From NCBI GenBank assembly GCA_020024645.1, contig JAHHTN010000007.1:1-47730 (forward strand): a DNA stretch of 47,730 nucleotides, given 5' to 3'. How positions within the stretch are numbered: the stretch's first letter is position 1; the number at the start of each line of letters is the position of its first letter. The position numbers and the translations under genes were made by a program. The notes under the pieces are model-generated. The model worked only from the letters and a program-made list of their open reading frames with translations. It was not told the origin of the DNA and ran no database searches. Of this stretch, positions 1 to 9,942 are shown in pieces. Origin of the DNA: Faecalimonas sp. (GTDB lineage Bacteria; Bacillota; Clostridia; Lachnospirales; Lachnospiraceae).

Positions 1-263
1 TAGAAATTTCAGATGAAAAAACAGGTGCAATAGAAACAATCCCTGACGCTGGTTGTGGTATTTTTGTTTATGCAGGAACAACTCCGAATACAGAGTTATA
101 TTCTGAATTGCAATTAGAAAATGGTTTTATTCCTGTAGATGAAAATATGGAGACAGAGATAGAAGGAGTTTATGCAGTAGGGGATATACGAGTAAAACAA
201 GTAAGGCAGGTATCTACAGCAGTTGCTGATGGAACAATAGCAGGAGTACATTTAGCGAAATAG
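1..263 (+). CDS. trxB: Thioredoxin reductase, 3' end only
   Basis: The window opens inside this gene; the last 86 codons are present, in the frame that ends with TAG at 261. The tail contains the FAD-binding signature of low-molecular-weight thioredoxin reductases: GVYAVGDIRVKQVRQ followed by STAVADGTIAG. An AGTTPNT segment lies before it, as in the family. The enzyme is a cytoplasmic flavoprotein that reduces thioredoxin with NADPH. The CxxC redox motif and the NADPH domain are upstream of the window, so a related pyridine nucleotide-disulfide oxidoreductase of the same fold cannot be excluded. The next gene follows after 18 bases and is probably co-transcribed. Confidence 0.8.
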   Translation, partial: EISDEKTGAIETIPDAGCGIFVYAGTTPNTELYSELQLENGFIPVDENMETEIEGVYAVGDIRVKQVRQVSTAVADGTIAGVHLAK

Positions 264-281
264 CAAGGAGAAGAGAGAAAA

Positions 282-1316
282 ATGGAGTTTATAAAAAAAA
301 GTTGGAAAGGATTGCTATTGTGTATTATAGTAGCAGTACCTTCAAGTATATTAGGAAAACAATTTGCGATTATAGGGGGTCCTGTATTTGCTATAATAAT
401 AGGAATGATTTTGGCAATTTTGGTCAAAGATAAAGGCGCATTTGAATCTGGAGTAAAATTCACATCAAAGAAAATACTGCAGTATGCAGTTGTATTATTA
501 GGATTTGGAATGAATTTGAAAGTAGTGATGCAAACAGGGAAACAATCATTACCGATTATTATTTGTACAATTAGTACTTCTTTGCTTCTTTCCTATATAT
601 TGCATAAAGCATTACATATGCCTGAAAAGATTTCAACATTAATAGGTGTAGGGTCATCTATATGTGGAGGATCTGCAATTGCAGCAACAGCTCCTGTTAT
701 TGATGCGGAGGAAGAAGAGGTTGCACAGGCAATTTCAGTTATATTTTTATTTAATGTTTTAGCAGCATTAATTTTCCCAATTCTTGGAACTAAACTTGGA
801 TTTTCTACTACATCAGGAGAAGCTTTTGGGATTTTTGCGGGAACAGCGGTAAATGACACATCATCTGTTACAGCTGCAGCATCCACATGGGATAGTATGT
901 ATCAATTGGGAAGTCAGACATTAGATAAAGCAGTAACAGTAAAATTAACAAGAACATTAGCAATTATTCCGATTACACTTGTGTTAGCTTGTGTACAAGC
1001 AAGAAAAGCAGAAGAGCAAAGCGGAGGAAAAGTATCATTAAAAAAAGTATTTCCATTTTTTATTTTGTTTTTCATAGGGGCAAGTTTAGTTACAACAGTT
1101 GCTGTATCAATGGGTGTACCAGTAGCAGTATTTAATCCATTGAAGGAATTATCTAAATTTTTCATTATTATGGCAATGGGAGCAATCGGGTTTAATACGG
1201 ATATTGTTAAATTAGTAAAAAGTGGAGGACGCCCAATTTTACTTGGAATGTCATGCTGGGTTGGAATTATAGCGGTGACACTTGTGATGCAGCATTTGTT
1301 ACATATTATAAAGTAA
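282..1316 (+). CDS. YeiH/UPF0324 family membrane protein, putative sulfate exporter
   Basis: A 344-residue polytopic membrane protein with roughly ten hydrophobic segments. The family is recognisable by the loop GSSICGGSAIAA (about residues 125-136) and by the GTAVNDTSSVTAA segment around residue 190. The family is usually called a putative sulfate exporter (YeiH), but its substrate is not firmly established. The start follows an AAGGAG ribosome binding site. It lies 18 bases after the thioredoxin reductase gene, suggesting one transcript, though a functional link is only a guess. Length is normal for the family. No clear terminator is visible in the 190 bases that follow. Confidence 0.8.
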   Translation: MEFIKKSWKGLLLCIIVAVPSSILGKQFAIIGGPVFAIIIGMILAILVKDKGAFESGVKFTSKKILQYAVVLLGFGMNLKVVMQTGKQSLPIIICTISTSLLLSYILHKALHMPEKISTLIGVGSSICGGSAIAATAPVIDAEEEEVAQAISVIFLFNVLAALIFPILGTKLGFSTTSGEAFGIFAGTAVNDTSSVTAAASTWDSMYQLGSQTLDKAVTVKLTRTLAIIPITLVLACVQARKAEEQSGGKVSLKKVFPFFILFFIGASLVTTVAVSMGVPVAVFNPLKELSKFFIIMAMGAIGFNTDIVKLVKSGGRPILLGMSCWVGIIAVTLVMQHLLHIIK

Positions 1317-1506
1317 ATCAATTTAAATTTAGTGTAGACTTCTAAAAATAACTCCTTTTTAGTAAAATCTATGAATAAAAATATAGAATATAAAAAAATT
1401 GTATAATATAAGAAAAAGGTGTACATTTAATATAAAATTGGATAGTATTTTAACTAGCAGGAATTTTATAAAAATACAGCTAAAAATGGGAAAGGAAGGA
1501 TAAAAA

Positions 1507-4500
1507 ATGAAAAAGTGGAAGAAAAAGATACTCGCCTTAGCATTAAGTATGTCATTGGCTGTTACAGGGAATGTGACAATCTTTGCTGAAACAAAATTAC
1601 CAAAAGCAAATGATAATTTAGCTCTGAATAAGACAGTGACTGCAAGTTCAGAACATGCAAATTTTCCAAAATCTAACTTAACAGATGCAGACGAGAATAG
1701 TCGTTGGTCAGCAGAAGCAAAACCAGAACAGTGGGCATATGTTGATTTAGGCGCAAAGAAAAGTATGAACTATTTTTCAATGATTTGGGAAAGTGAGACA
1801 GAGTATGCTACAGATTTTGAAATTTATGTTTCAGACAGTACAGAAAATTGGGGAGAACCTGTCGTAACCAAAACAGGAAACACAACTAGAAAAACAGAAG
1901 TACAGTTGGAGAATGCAGTAGAAGGACGTTATGTTAAACTAAAAATAAAAAAAGTAAGCAATTATCCAAACGTAAGTTGTTGTGACTTTAAAGTGAAAAT
2001 GACAGATGGCATAACACCTCCTGAAGAAACACAAGATCCACAGGAAAATGTAGCACGTGGGAAAACTGCAGTTGCAGATTCAGTAGAAGATAACAGTAGT
2101 AATTTGGCAGCAAATAAGGCGTTTGATGGAGATGCAAAAAATACAAGATGGTCAAGTGCAGTAAATTTAAATCCACACTGGATTTATGTGGATTTGGGTT
2201 CTGTAAAAGATGTCAAAACCATTAAACTCTTTTGGGAGACAAGAAAAGCGCAAAATTACCGCATCCAAACAGCAACAACATTAAGCAATCCTATGAAAGA
2301 CAGTGACTGGAAAGATGTAAAAGTAATGTCCGAACATCCAGCAAGCAAAACAGAAAAAATTGTATTGAACAATAAAGAACGAGCTCGTTATGTTCGCCTA
2401 ATGATTGATAAGTTTACTGCAGAAGATCTTGATGGTGGTGCAACATGGCAAACTATTTCTGTTTATGAGATGGAAGTATACGGTGGAGAACCGAAAGTAG
2501 GTATGGGTGAGTTAGCAAAAGAGATTCAGATTAAAACACCTGAAAGAACAGACGAAAAGTTAGAGATAACTTTGCCAAAATCAGAAGACTATACAATAGA
2601 ATATAATGGGACAGACTATGAACAGATAGTTGGACCGAAATTAGAAATTTATCAGCCACTTGTAGATAAAGTAGTAAAAGTTTCTTTCAAACTTACTGAT
2701 AAGAAAAATAGCAAAAATTATATGTTTGAAGAAAGAAATGTTGTTATCCCTGGTAAATTAGCAAAAGAAGCTGGAGATAACAAAGCACCAAAAGTACTTC
2801 CGGAATTACGTGAATGGAAAGGGGCTACAGGAACGTTTGCTCCTACTGCACAAAGTCGTATTGTTATTCAAAATAATACTTTAAAGGATATGGCGGATGC
2901 TTTTGCAAAAGACTATAAAGAAATTACAGGAAAAGACATTAGTGTTTTGATAGGCGAAGCAAAAGCGGGTGATTTCTATTTTGCATTAACAACGGATAAA
3001 ACAAAAGGTCTTCAAAAAGAAGGCTACTTAATGAGCATCACAGATAAAGTGGCTGTTGAGGCAGAAACAACAACAGGTGCTTTCTGGGCGACAAGAACAA
3101 TTTTACAAAGTTTAAAATTAACAGGCAGTATTCCAAAGGGACAGACAAGAGATTATCCCTTATATGAAGTGCGTGGATTTATCTTGGACGTAGGAAGAAA
3201 AACATTTACAATGGATTACCTTCAGCAAACAATGAAGGAAATGTCATGGTATAAAATGAATGACTTCCAGATACATTTAAATGATAACTTAATCGGATTA
3301 GAAAATGTAAAAGACCCAATGAAAGCATATTCTGGTTTTCGTTTGGAATCTGATATTAAAGAAGGCGGTAATGGTGGAAAGAACAAGGCCGACTTAACAA
3401 GTAAAGATGTGTTCTATACGAAAAATGAATTTAGAAGTTTTATCAAAGAAGCGAGAACATACGGGGTAAATATTGTTCCGGAAATTGATGTACCAGCACA
3501 TTCACTTGCATTAACAAAAGTAAGACCAGATCTCAGACATGGTACAAGTGGAAGACAGAATGACCACTTAAATTTAATTAACAAATATGATGATAGTTTG
3601 TCATTTGTTAAAAGTATTTTTAATGAATATATGGGAAAAGATTTGACAAACCCTGTATTTGATAAACAAACAACTGTACATATAGGTGCTGATGAATATA
3701 CTGCAGACGGAAATGCTTACAGAAGATTTGCGAATGATATGCTTAGTTACGTAAAAGATAGTGGACGTACAGCACGTATTTGGGGAAGTCTTTCTTCTAT
3801 CCAAGGTAATATAGATGTTCAGAGTAAAGACGTTCAAATGAACTTATGGAATTTTGGATGGGCTAACATGGATAAAATGTACGAAGAAGGTTTCGACTTA
3901 ATCAACTGTAATGATGGTAATTATTATATAGTTCCAAATGCAGGATATTACTACGACTACTTAAACAATAGTACATTGTATGATCTTGCAATTAATACAA
4001 TCGGTGGAGTAACAATTCCAGCAGGTGATGAACAAATGATTGGTGGAGCATTTGCAGTATGGAACGATATGACAGACTATCTTAATAACGGTATAAGTGA
4101 ATATGATGTATATGATCGTATCAATGAACCAATCGCGTTATTCGGCGCAAAACTTTGGGGTAAAGGTGATATGAACATGAATGAAGCACTTAACTTATCA
4201 AAACAGATAAGTGACGCTCCACAGACAAATTTTGGATATGAAACAGCAAAAGACAAAGAAGGCGCTATCGTAAACTATCCAATGAATGATAAGACTGATT
4301 ATTCAGCAAACAAACATAACCTTACAGAAGGTAAGAATGCCTCTATTGATAAGATTGACGGTAAGAGTGCATTAAAATTAAATGGAAAAGAAAGTTACAT
4401 GAATACAGAAGTTGGAACAGTAGGACTTGGAAACGACCTTCGTGTGAAAGTAAAACGTACTTCTGCAAGTACAGATGAACAGATTTTATTTGAAAGCAGT

Positions 4501-6336
4501 TACGGAAGTATTAAAGCAGTACAGAAAGAAACAGGAAAAGTTGGATTCTCAAGAGAAAACTTTGATTATTCATTTAATTATGAATTACCTGTAAATGAAT
4601 GGGTAGAATTAGAAATCAAGAACAAACAGAATCGTGTAGAATTATATGTAAACGATAAGTTAAAAGATACTCTTGGTGATGGTGAACAGGTTGAAGGAAG
4701 ACCAATGATTGCAACGACAATGTTCCCAATTGACATAATCGGAAGTAAAACAAAGGCTTTTGAAGGTTATATAGATGATGTTCGTGTTGGAACAGCGGTA
4801 GAAGGTACATACACATCTACAATCGATTTAGATCGTGCAATTTGGACAGCAACAGAAATAGCAGATAATGAAATATTAAACCCGTTATTAGAAGAAGCAA
4901 AACAGTTGTTGACAAAATTTAATCCAACAAAAGAAGAAATAGAAAATTTAACAAATAGAATTAACAAAGTAATTTCTTCTTCAGAATTTAAAAAGGCTGA
5001 TTATAGCAGAATAGAAAAATACTTAGCATTAATTCCGAAAGATTTATCTGCATTCACACAAGATTCAGTGGAAAATCTTCAATATGTAATCAGTACTATT
5101 CGCTATGATCTTCCGGTATCTATGCAGGATGTTGTAGATGGATATGAGAAAGAATTAGCTAAAGCATTAAAAGCATTAAAAATTTATGAAACAGCCAATG
5201 TAAATTATGTAGACAATAGAACAGTAGAAGCGACAGCTTGTTCAAAAAATGGTAATGAAGGACCGGATAAAGCTATTGACGGAAATAAAAATACAATCTG
5301 GCATACAAATTATAGTGGAGAAGATAAATGTGCGGGAAATCACCATTGGATTAGCTTTGAGATGACAGAAGTTACTAAGGTAAACGCATTGACATACACT
5401 CCACGTCTAAATGGTGGAAACGGAAATCTGACAAGTTATGAAATTAAGGCAAGCAATGATGGAAAGAACTATGAAACAGTTATAACAGGAACTCTTGCAA
5501 ATGACGGAAAAGAGAAAGTGATTGATTTTGGTAAAGATATTACAACAAAACACATCCGTGTTATTTACAATGAGTCTGTTGGAAACTTTGGTTCAGCAGC
5601 AGAATTTTTAATTCATCGAGCAGATGCAACAGCAGATGTTGATGGATTAAAGACATTAATTAAAGAAGCACAAGCGATGAAAAATGAAGGCTATACAGAA
5701 GAATCATGGTCTGAATTACAGAATAAAATTTCAGAAGCAGAAGAACTTGCTAATTCAAAAAATCCTAATGCTAATGATGTAGAAATAATGAAAAAAGAGT
5801 TAAGAAAAGCAATGATGACTGTTGTTCTTGAGCCTAAAGGTGATGAACCTACAGATGACATAAAAGCAGAATTAAGAAAAGCAGTTGAGAAGTATAACGC
5901 ATATGACAAAAAAGACTATACAGAAGGATCATGGGAAATATTTGAAGATGCGTTGAATGGTGCTAAAAAAGTTTTAGCAAATAAAAACGCAACAGAAAAA
6001 CAAATTAAAGATACTCTTGATGGATTAAATGCAGCAGCAGACGGACTTGTTCTTACTGAAGACGGAAACGATAATGGAAATCAGGGTGGAAATGAAGACG
6101 GAAACGATAATGGAAACCAGGGTGGAAATGAAGACGGAAACAATAATGGAAACCAGGGTGGAAATGAAGACGGAAACGATAATGGAAACCAGAGTGGAAA
6201 TGGTAACGGCAATAATAAACCAAATGGAACAAAACCACCAAAAACAGCAGATGAAACTCCAATTGGTTTATGGCTAGCGTTAATAGTTGTAGCAGGAGGA
6301 AGTATTTTCTTTGCAAAAAAGAGAAAATATTTATAA
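1507..6336 (+). CDS. Cell-wall-anchored GH20 hexosaminidase, possibly lacto-N-biosidase-like, with CBM32-like modules
   Basis: A 1609-residue secreted protein. Order: signal peptide (1-27); two F5/8 type C (CBM32-like) domains (about 34-165 and 183-327); a small linker domain (333-418); GH20 N-terminal and catalytic domains (about 425-910) with the acid pair D729-E730 in HIGADEY; a LamG-like sandwich (about 923-1096); a helical region (about 1100-1229); a third F5/8C domain (about 1232-1376); two FIVAR helical repeats (about 1380-1518); a Gly/Asn/Asp-rich stalk made of a 36-bp tandem repeat; sorting signal PPKTAD at about 1577, a membrane helix and a basic tail. GH20 enzymes release N-acetylhexosamine or lacto-N-biose from glycans. 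The resemblance to lacto-N-biosidases is from memory, so the exact substrate is open. It should be displayed on the wall by a sortase encoded elsewhere. Start supported by GGAAAGGA upstream. Confidence 0.88.
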   Translation: MKKWKKKILALALSMSLAVTGNVTIFAETKLPKANDNLALNKTVTASSEHANFPKSNLTDADENSRWSAEAKPEQWAYVDLGAKKSMNYFSMIWESETEYATDFEIYVSDSTENWGEPVVTKTGNTTRKTEVQLENAVEGRYVKLKIKKVSNYPNVSCCDFKVKMTDGITPPEETQDPQENVARGKTAVADSVEDNSSNLAANKAFDGDAKNTRWSSAVNLNPHWIYVDLGSVKDVKTIKLFWETRKAQNYRIQTATTLSNPMKDSDWKDVKVMSEHPASKTEKIVLNNKERARYVRLMIDKFTAEDLDGGATWQTISVYEMEVYGGEPKVGMGELAKEIQIKTPERTDEKLEITLPKSEDYTIEYNGTDYEQIVGPKLEIYQPLVDKVVKVSFKLTDKKNSKNYMFEERNVVIPGKLAKEAGDNKAPKVLPELREWKGATGTFAPTAQSRIVIQNNTLKDMADAFAKDYKEITGKDISVLIGEAKAGDFYFALTTDKTKGLQKEGYLMSITDKVAVEAETTTGAFWATRTILQSLKLTGSIPKGQTRDYPLYEVRGFILDVGRKTFTMDYLQQTMKEMSWYKMNDFQIHLNDNLIGLENVKDPMKAYSGFRLESDIKEGGNGGKNKADLTSKDVFYTKNEFRSFIKEARTYGVNIVPEIDVPAHSLALTKVRPDLRHGTSGRQNDHLNLINKYDDSLSFVKSIFNEYMGKDLTNPVFDKQTTVHIGADEYTADGNAYRRFANDMLSYVKDSGRTARIWGSLSSIQGNIDVQSKDVQMNLWNFGWANMDKMYEEGFDLINCNDGNYYIVPNAGYYYDYLNNSTLYDLAINTIGGVTIPAGDEQMIGGAFAVWNDMTDYLNNGISEYDVYDRINEPIALFGAKLWGKGDMNMNEALNLSKQISDAPQTNFGYETAKDKEGAIVNYPMNDKTDYSANKHNLTEGKNASIDKIDGKSALKLNGKESYMNTEVGTVGLGNDLRVKVKRTSASTDEQILFESSYGSIKAVQKETGKVGFSRENFDYSFNYELPVNEWVELEIKNKQNRVELYVNDKLKDTLGDGEQVEGRPMIATTMFPIDIIGSKTKAFEGYIDDVRVGTAVEGTYTSTIDLDRAIWTATEIADNEILNPLLEEAKQLLTKFNPTKEEIENLTNRINKVISSSEFKKADYSRIEKYLALIPKDLSAFTQDSVENLQYVISTIRYDLPVSMQDVVDGYEKELAKALKALKIYETANVNYVDNRTVEATACSKNGNEGPDKAIDGNKNTIWHTNYSGEDKCAGNHHWISFEMTEVTKVNALTYTPRLNGGNGNLTSYEIKASNDGKNYETVITGTLANDGKEKVIDFGKDITTKHIRVIYNESVGNFGSAAEFLIHRADATADVDGLKTLIKEAQAMKNEGYTEESWSELQNKISEAEELANSKNPNANDVEIMKKELRKAMMTVVLEPKGDEPTDDIKAELRKAVEKYNAYDKKDYTEGSWEIFEDALNGAKKVLANKNATEKQIKDTLDGLNAAADGLVLTEDGNDNGNQGGNEDGNDNGNQGGNEDGNNNGNQGGNEDGNDNGNQSGNGNGNNKPNGTKPPKTADETPIGLWLALIVVAGGSIFFAKKRKYL
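6058..6201 (+). repeat. Four tandem 36-bp repeats inside the GH20 gene
   Basis: Four perfect-length 36-base units (6058-6093, 6094-6129, 6130-6165, 6166-6201) with only a few substitutions. Each encodes EDGNDNGNQGGN or a near variant. They form the flexible wall-spanning stalk just before the sorting signal. Because the unit is a multiple of three, copy number changes would lengthen or shorten the stalk without shifting the frame. Confidence 0.95.
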
Positions 6337-6383
6337 AATAAGAAAAAGTGGGAATTCTAAATAAAAAAGTAGGAGGAGCACTG

Positions 6384-6566
6384 ATGAAAGCAAAAGTAAA
6401 TGAAGGCTGTATTGCCTGCGGAATGTGTGTAAGTCTTTGCCCAGAAGTTTTTCAGTTTACTGATGAAGGAGTGGCAGAAGCGTATGCTGATATAACTGAA
6501 GAAACAATGGAAGCAGCAGAAAATGCGAAAGACAATTGTCCGGTTTCCGTAATTGATTTAAGTTAA
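6384..6566 (+). CDS. Small single-cluster [4Fe-4S] ferredoxin
   Basis: A 60-residue protein with the iron-sulfur motif CIACGMCVSLCP near the N-terminus and a distal cysteine in DNCPV. This is the pattern of monocluster ferredoxins, where three cysteines of the first motif and the distal one hold a single cubane. It is a cytoplasmic one-electron carrier; its partners are not shown by context. The ATG at 6384 is chosen because AGGAGGAG lies directly upstream; a longer reading from 6348 would place that site inside the coding sequence. It stands alone between the GH20 gene and a strong terminator. Confidence 0.88.
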   Translation: MKAKVNEGCIACGMCVSLCPEVFQFTDEGVAEAYADITEETMEAAENAKDNCPVSVIDLS

Positions 6567-6571
6567 AAAAG

Positions 6572-6610
6572 ATGTGGCATTTGAAACTCAAATGCCACAT
6601 TTCTTTTTCT
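6572..6610 (+). terminator. Rho-independent terminator after the ferredoxin gene
   Basis: A perfect 13-bp stem (ATGTGGCATTTGA, loop AAC, matching arm) ends at 6600 and is followed by TTCTTTTTCT. Confidence 0.92.
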
Positions 6611-6612
6611 AA

Positions 6613-6641
6613 TTGACTTTTGCTGTTTAAAGCGATATAAT
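6613..6641 (+). promoter_or_regulatory. Sigma-A-type promoter for the M18 peptidase gene
   Basis: TTGACT at 6613-6618 and TATAAT at 6636-6641, separated by 17 bases, 35 bases before the start codon. It overlaps the T-tract of the preceding terminator, so the two transcription units are cleanly separated. Confidence 0.85.
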
Positions 6642-6676
6642 GACAGAGAATTAAATTGAAGTAAGGAGAATACGCT

Positions 6677-8068
6677 ATGGAAAGAAAAAATATGTGGAAA
6701 CAGTATACTACAGAACAGTTAAATGAAGTAGAGAATGTTAGCAAAAGATACAAAACTTGTCTTGATGCAGGAAAAACAGAAAGAGAATGTGTAAGTCTTG
6801 CTGTTTCTATGGCAGAAGAACAAGGCTATCGCAATCTGGAAGAGTGTATTGTTGAAAATACAGAATTAAAAGCAGGAGATAAAGTATATGTAAATCAGAT
6901 GGGAAAAGCATTAGCTTTATTTCAAATTGGGCAGAGACCATTAGAAGAAGGAATGAATATTCTTGGGGCTCATGTAGATTCACCAAGAATTGATATCAAA
7001 CAGAATCCACTTTACGAAGATACAGATTTAGCATATTTAGATACACATTATTATGGTGGTATCAAAAAATATCAATGGGTTTCTATCCCACTAGCAATTC
7101 ATGGAACAGTTGCTAAAAAAGATGGAACAACAGTTGATATTGTAATCGGAGAGAAAGAAGAAGATCCTGTACTTGTTATTTCTGATCTTTTAATTCATCT
7201 TGCAGGTGAGCAGATGGATAAGAAAGCGAGTGTTGTAATTGAAGGAGAGGGACTGGATGTTTTAGTTGGTTCTAAACCACTTACAACAGATGACAAAGAA
7301 GAGAAAGAGTTAGTAAAAGCAACAATTCTCTCATTCTTAAAAGATAACTATGAAATCGAGGAAGAAGATTTTTTATCTGCTGAATTAGAAATTGTTCCTG
7401 CTGGAAAGGCAAGAGACTGCGGATTTGACAGAAGTATGATTATGGGATATGGACATGATGATAGAATCTGTGCATTCACGTCTTTATTTGCTATGTTAGA
7501 AGTAGATAATCCTGAAAGAACAAGTTGTTGCTTATTAGTGGATAAGGAAGAAATTGGAAGTGTTGGAGCAACAGGTATGGAATCAAAATTCTTTGAAAAT
7601 GCAGTGGCGGAATTAGTTGCACTAACAGTTGGAGAATCTTCATTGAAAGTAAGACGTGCTCTTCAGAATTCATACATGCTTTCATCTGATGTTAGTGCGG
7701 CTTATGACCCGATGTTTGCAAATGCATTTGAGAAGAAAAATACGGCATATTTTGGACGTGGACTTTGCTTAAATAAATATACAGGAGCAAGAGGAAAAAG
7801 CGGATCAAGTGATGCAAATGCTGAGTATATTGCAAAAATACGCAAAGTATTTGATGATAATGAGATTGGTTTCCAAACAGCAGAGTTAGGAAAGGTTGAC
7901 TTTGGTGGGGGTGGAACAATTGCTTACATCATGGCAGATTATGGAATGAATGTTATTGATAGTGGAATGGCAGTATTATCTATGCATGCCCCATGGGAGA
8001 TTGCAAGTAAGGCAGATATTTATGAAGGTTATAAAGGGTATAAGGCATTCTTAAGAGATATGAAATAA
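6677..8068 (+). CDS. M18 family zinc aminopeptidase
   Basis: A 463-residue cytoplasmic metallopeptidase of the M18 (aspartyl aminopeptidase/LAP4) family, which removes N-terminal residues from peptides using two metal ions. Expected metal and catalytic residues are visible: H99 and D101 in AHVDSPRID, the E291-E292 pair in DKEEIGSVGATG, D338 in LSSDVSAAYD, and H437 in SMHAPWE. Length is typical. The start at 6677 follows GTAAGGAG and a consensus promoter. It lies next to an M24 peptidase, which suggests shared use in peptide turnover, but a terminator-like hairpin separates the two genes. Substrate preference cannot be read from sequence. Confidence 0.92.
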   Translation: MERKNMWKQYTTEQLNEVENVSKRYKTCLDAGKTERECVSLAVSMAEEQGYRNLEECIVENTELKAGDKVYVNQMGKALALFQIGQRPLEEGMNILGAHVDSPRIDIKQNPLYEDTDLAYLDTHYYGGIKKYQWVSIPLAIHGTVAKKDGTTVDIVIGEKEEDPVLVISDLLIHLAGEQMDKKASVVIEGEGLDVLVGSKPLTTDDKEEKELVKATILSFLKDNYEIEEEDFLSAELEIVPAGKARDCGFDRSMIMGYGHDDRICAFTSLFAMLEVDNPERTSCCLLVDKEEIGSVGATGMESKFFENAVAELVALTVGESSLKVRRALQNSYMLSSDVSAAYDPMFANAFEKKNTAYFGRGLCLNKYTGARGKSGSSDANAEYIAKIRKVFDDNEIGFQTAELGKVDFGGGGTIAYIMADYGMNVIDSGMAVLSMHAPWEIASKADIYEGYKGYKAFLRDMK

Positions 8069-8077
8069 TGACAATGG

Positions 8078-8112
8078 AAAAAGCTGCAACACGAAAGTGT
8101 AGTGGCTTTTTC
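8078..8112 (+). terminator. Probable terminator after the M18 gene
   Basis: An imperfect hairpin with arms AAAAAGC and GCTTTTT, an inner CAC/GTG pairing around a GAAA tetraloop, and a terminal T-run. Confidence 0.65.
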
Positions 8113-8146
8113 TATACTTATGTTTTGGTTAATAGGAGGAGAGAAG

Positions 8147-9934
8147 ATGGGTATACAAGAAAGAATTTTAATGTTGAGAAAACAGATGAAAAATCACAGT
8201 ATTGATATGTATATTGTACCGACAGCAGATTTTCACCAAAGTGAATATGTGGGAGAATATTTCAAAGCAAGAAAATTTATTACAGGATTTAGTGGTTCTG
8301 CTGGAACAGCGGTAATTACTTTAGAGGAAGCACGCTTATGGGTAGATGGAAGATATTTTATTCAAGCAGCAGAACAGTTAAAAGGCACAGAGATTCAGCT
8401 GATGAAGATGGGACAAAAGAACGTGCCTACTTTAGATGCATATTTGGAAGAAGCATTACAAAACGGACAAACTCTTGGTTTTGATGGTAGAGTTGTTTCG
8501 ATGGGAAATGGACAAAAATATTCCAAAATAGTAGAAAATAAACAGGGGAAAATTGTGTATGATATAGATTTGATTGGGGAAATTTGGGAAAATAGACCCT
8601 CTCTTTCTAAAGAGCCAGTTTTTGTTTTAGAAGAAAAGTATGCAGGAGAATCTGCAAAGAGTAAATTATATCGAATTAGAGAAGTGATGAGAGAACATGG
8701 TGCAACTATGCATATTTTAACCACGTTAGATGATATTTGTTGGACTTTGAACATACGTGGAAATGATATTGAATTTTTCCCTCTTGTTCTTTCCTATGCA
8801 ATTATTACCATGAATGAAATGCACTTATATATTGATGAAGCAAAATTAAGTGATGAAATAAAAGAGAGTATGAAAGCAGATGGTATTGTTTTACATGAAT
8901 ATAATGCTATTTATGAAGATGTGAAACAAATTGATGTGAAAGAAACTATTTTAATTGATCCAATGTGTTTAAATTATGCAATTTATAGTAATATTTCCGA
9001 CAGCATAAAAAAGATAGAAAAGAGAAATCCGGAAGTGCTATTTAAGGCAATGAAAAATTCGACAGAAGTGGGAAATATTCGTGTAGCACAAATAAAAGAT
9101 AGTATTGCTCATATCAAATTTATGAAATGGTTAAAAGAAAATGTTGGAAAAATAACTATTACAGAAATGAGTGCCTCTGATAAGTTAGATGAATTTCGTG
9201 CGGAGATGGGAAACTTTATTCGACCAAGTTTTGAACCGATTTCTTCGTATGGAGAGCATGCTGCACTTTGCCATTATACATCTTCGCCTGAAACAGATGT
9301 ACAATTGAAAAAAGGAAATATTTTCTTGACGGATACAGGTGCAGGATTTTATGAAGGCTCAACAGATATTACAAGGGCATATGCTTTAGGAGAAATACCA
9401 GAAAACGTGAAAGAAGATTTCACTGTTGTGGCTATGTGTAATTTAGAGTTATCAAATGCAAAATTTATGGAAGGATGTACAGGGGTTAATTTAGATATTT
9501 TAGCGAGAAAACCATTGTGGGAAAGAAATAAAGATTATAATCATGGAACAGGTCATGGAATGGGGTATTTATTAAATATTCATGAAGATCCTGCAAATTT
9601 TCAATCCAAATACCGCGAAGGAAATACAGCAGTTTTACAAGAAGGCATGATACTTACAGTCGAGCCTGGGGTTTATATTGAAGGTTCACATGGGGTTCGT
9701 TTAGAAAATGAGGTACTTGTGCGTAAAGGTGAAAAAAATGAATATGGACAATTTATGTATTTAGAAACAATCACATATATCCCGTTTGATTTAGATGCAA
9801 TTAAGCCAGAAATGCTGACAGAAGAATATAGAGGCTATTTGAATGCGTATCATAAAACAGTATATGAAAAAGTTTCTCCATATTTAAATGAAGAAGAGAA
9901 ACAATGGTTGAAAAAATATACGAGAGAAATATAG
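8147..9934 (+). CDS. Xaa-Pro aminopeptidase-like protein (M24 family, aminopeptidase P)
   Basis: A 595-residue cytoplasmic enzyme of the long aminopeptidase P type: two creatinase-like N-terminal domains and a C-terminal pita-bread domain. The five metal ligands of M24 peptidases are present: D396 and D407 (DTGAGFYEGSTD), H470 (HGTGHGMG), E506 (TVEPGVY) and E520 (VRLENEV). It is expected to cleave the residue before a proline in peptides. The ATG at 8147 is preferred because AGGAGG sits 8 bases upstream; reading from 8102 would begin within the preceding terminator. The next gene follows after 8 bases, implying co-transcription. Confidence 0.92.
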   Translation: MGIQERILMLRKQMKNHSIDMYIVPTADFHQSEYVGEYFKARKFITGFSGSAGTAVITLEEARLWVDGRYFIQAAEQLKGTEIQLMKMGQKNVPTLDAYLEEALQNGQTLGFDGRVVSMGNGQKYSKIVENKQGKIVYDIDLIGEIWENRPSLSKEPVFVLEEKYAGESAKSKLYRIREVMREHGATMHILTTLDDICWTLNIRGNDIEFFPLVLSYAIITMNEMHLYIDEAKLSDEIKESMKADGIVLHEYNAIYEDVKQIDVKETILIDPMCLNYAIYSNISDSIKKIEKRNPEVLFKAMKNSTEVGNIRVAQIKDSIAHIKFMKWLKENVGKITITEMSASDKLDEFRAEMGNFIRPSFEPISSYGEHAALCHYTSSPETDVQLKKGNIFLTDTGAGFYEGSTDITRAYALGEIPENVKEDFTVVAMCNLELSNAKFMEGCTGVNLDILARKPLWERNKDYNHGTGHGMGYLLNIHEDPANFQSKYREGNTAVLQEGMILTVEPGVYIEGSHGVRLENEVLVRKGEKNEYGQFMYLETITYIPFDLDAIKPEMLTEEYRGYLNAYHKTVYEKVSPYLNEEEKQWLKKYTREI

Positions 9935-9942
9935 GTGACAAA

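Noticed and set aside
6058..6201. Regular 36-bp repeats that could suggest a CRISPR array
   Set aside because: The repeats are directly adjacent without spacers and lie in frame in the stalk of a surface protein; no cas genes are present.
6053..6316. Long open reading frames on both strands over the GH20 stalk
   Set aside because: They result from the repetitive, stop-poor composition of the 36-bp repeats and show no start signals.
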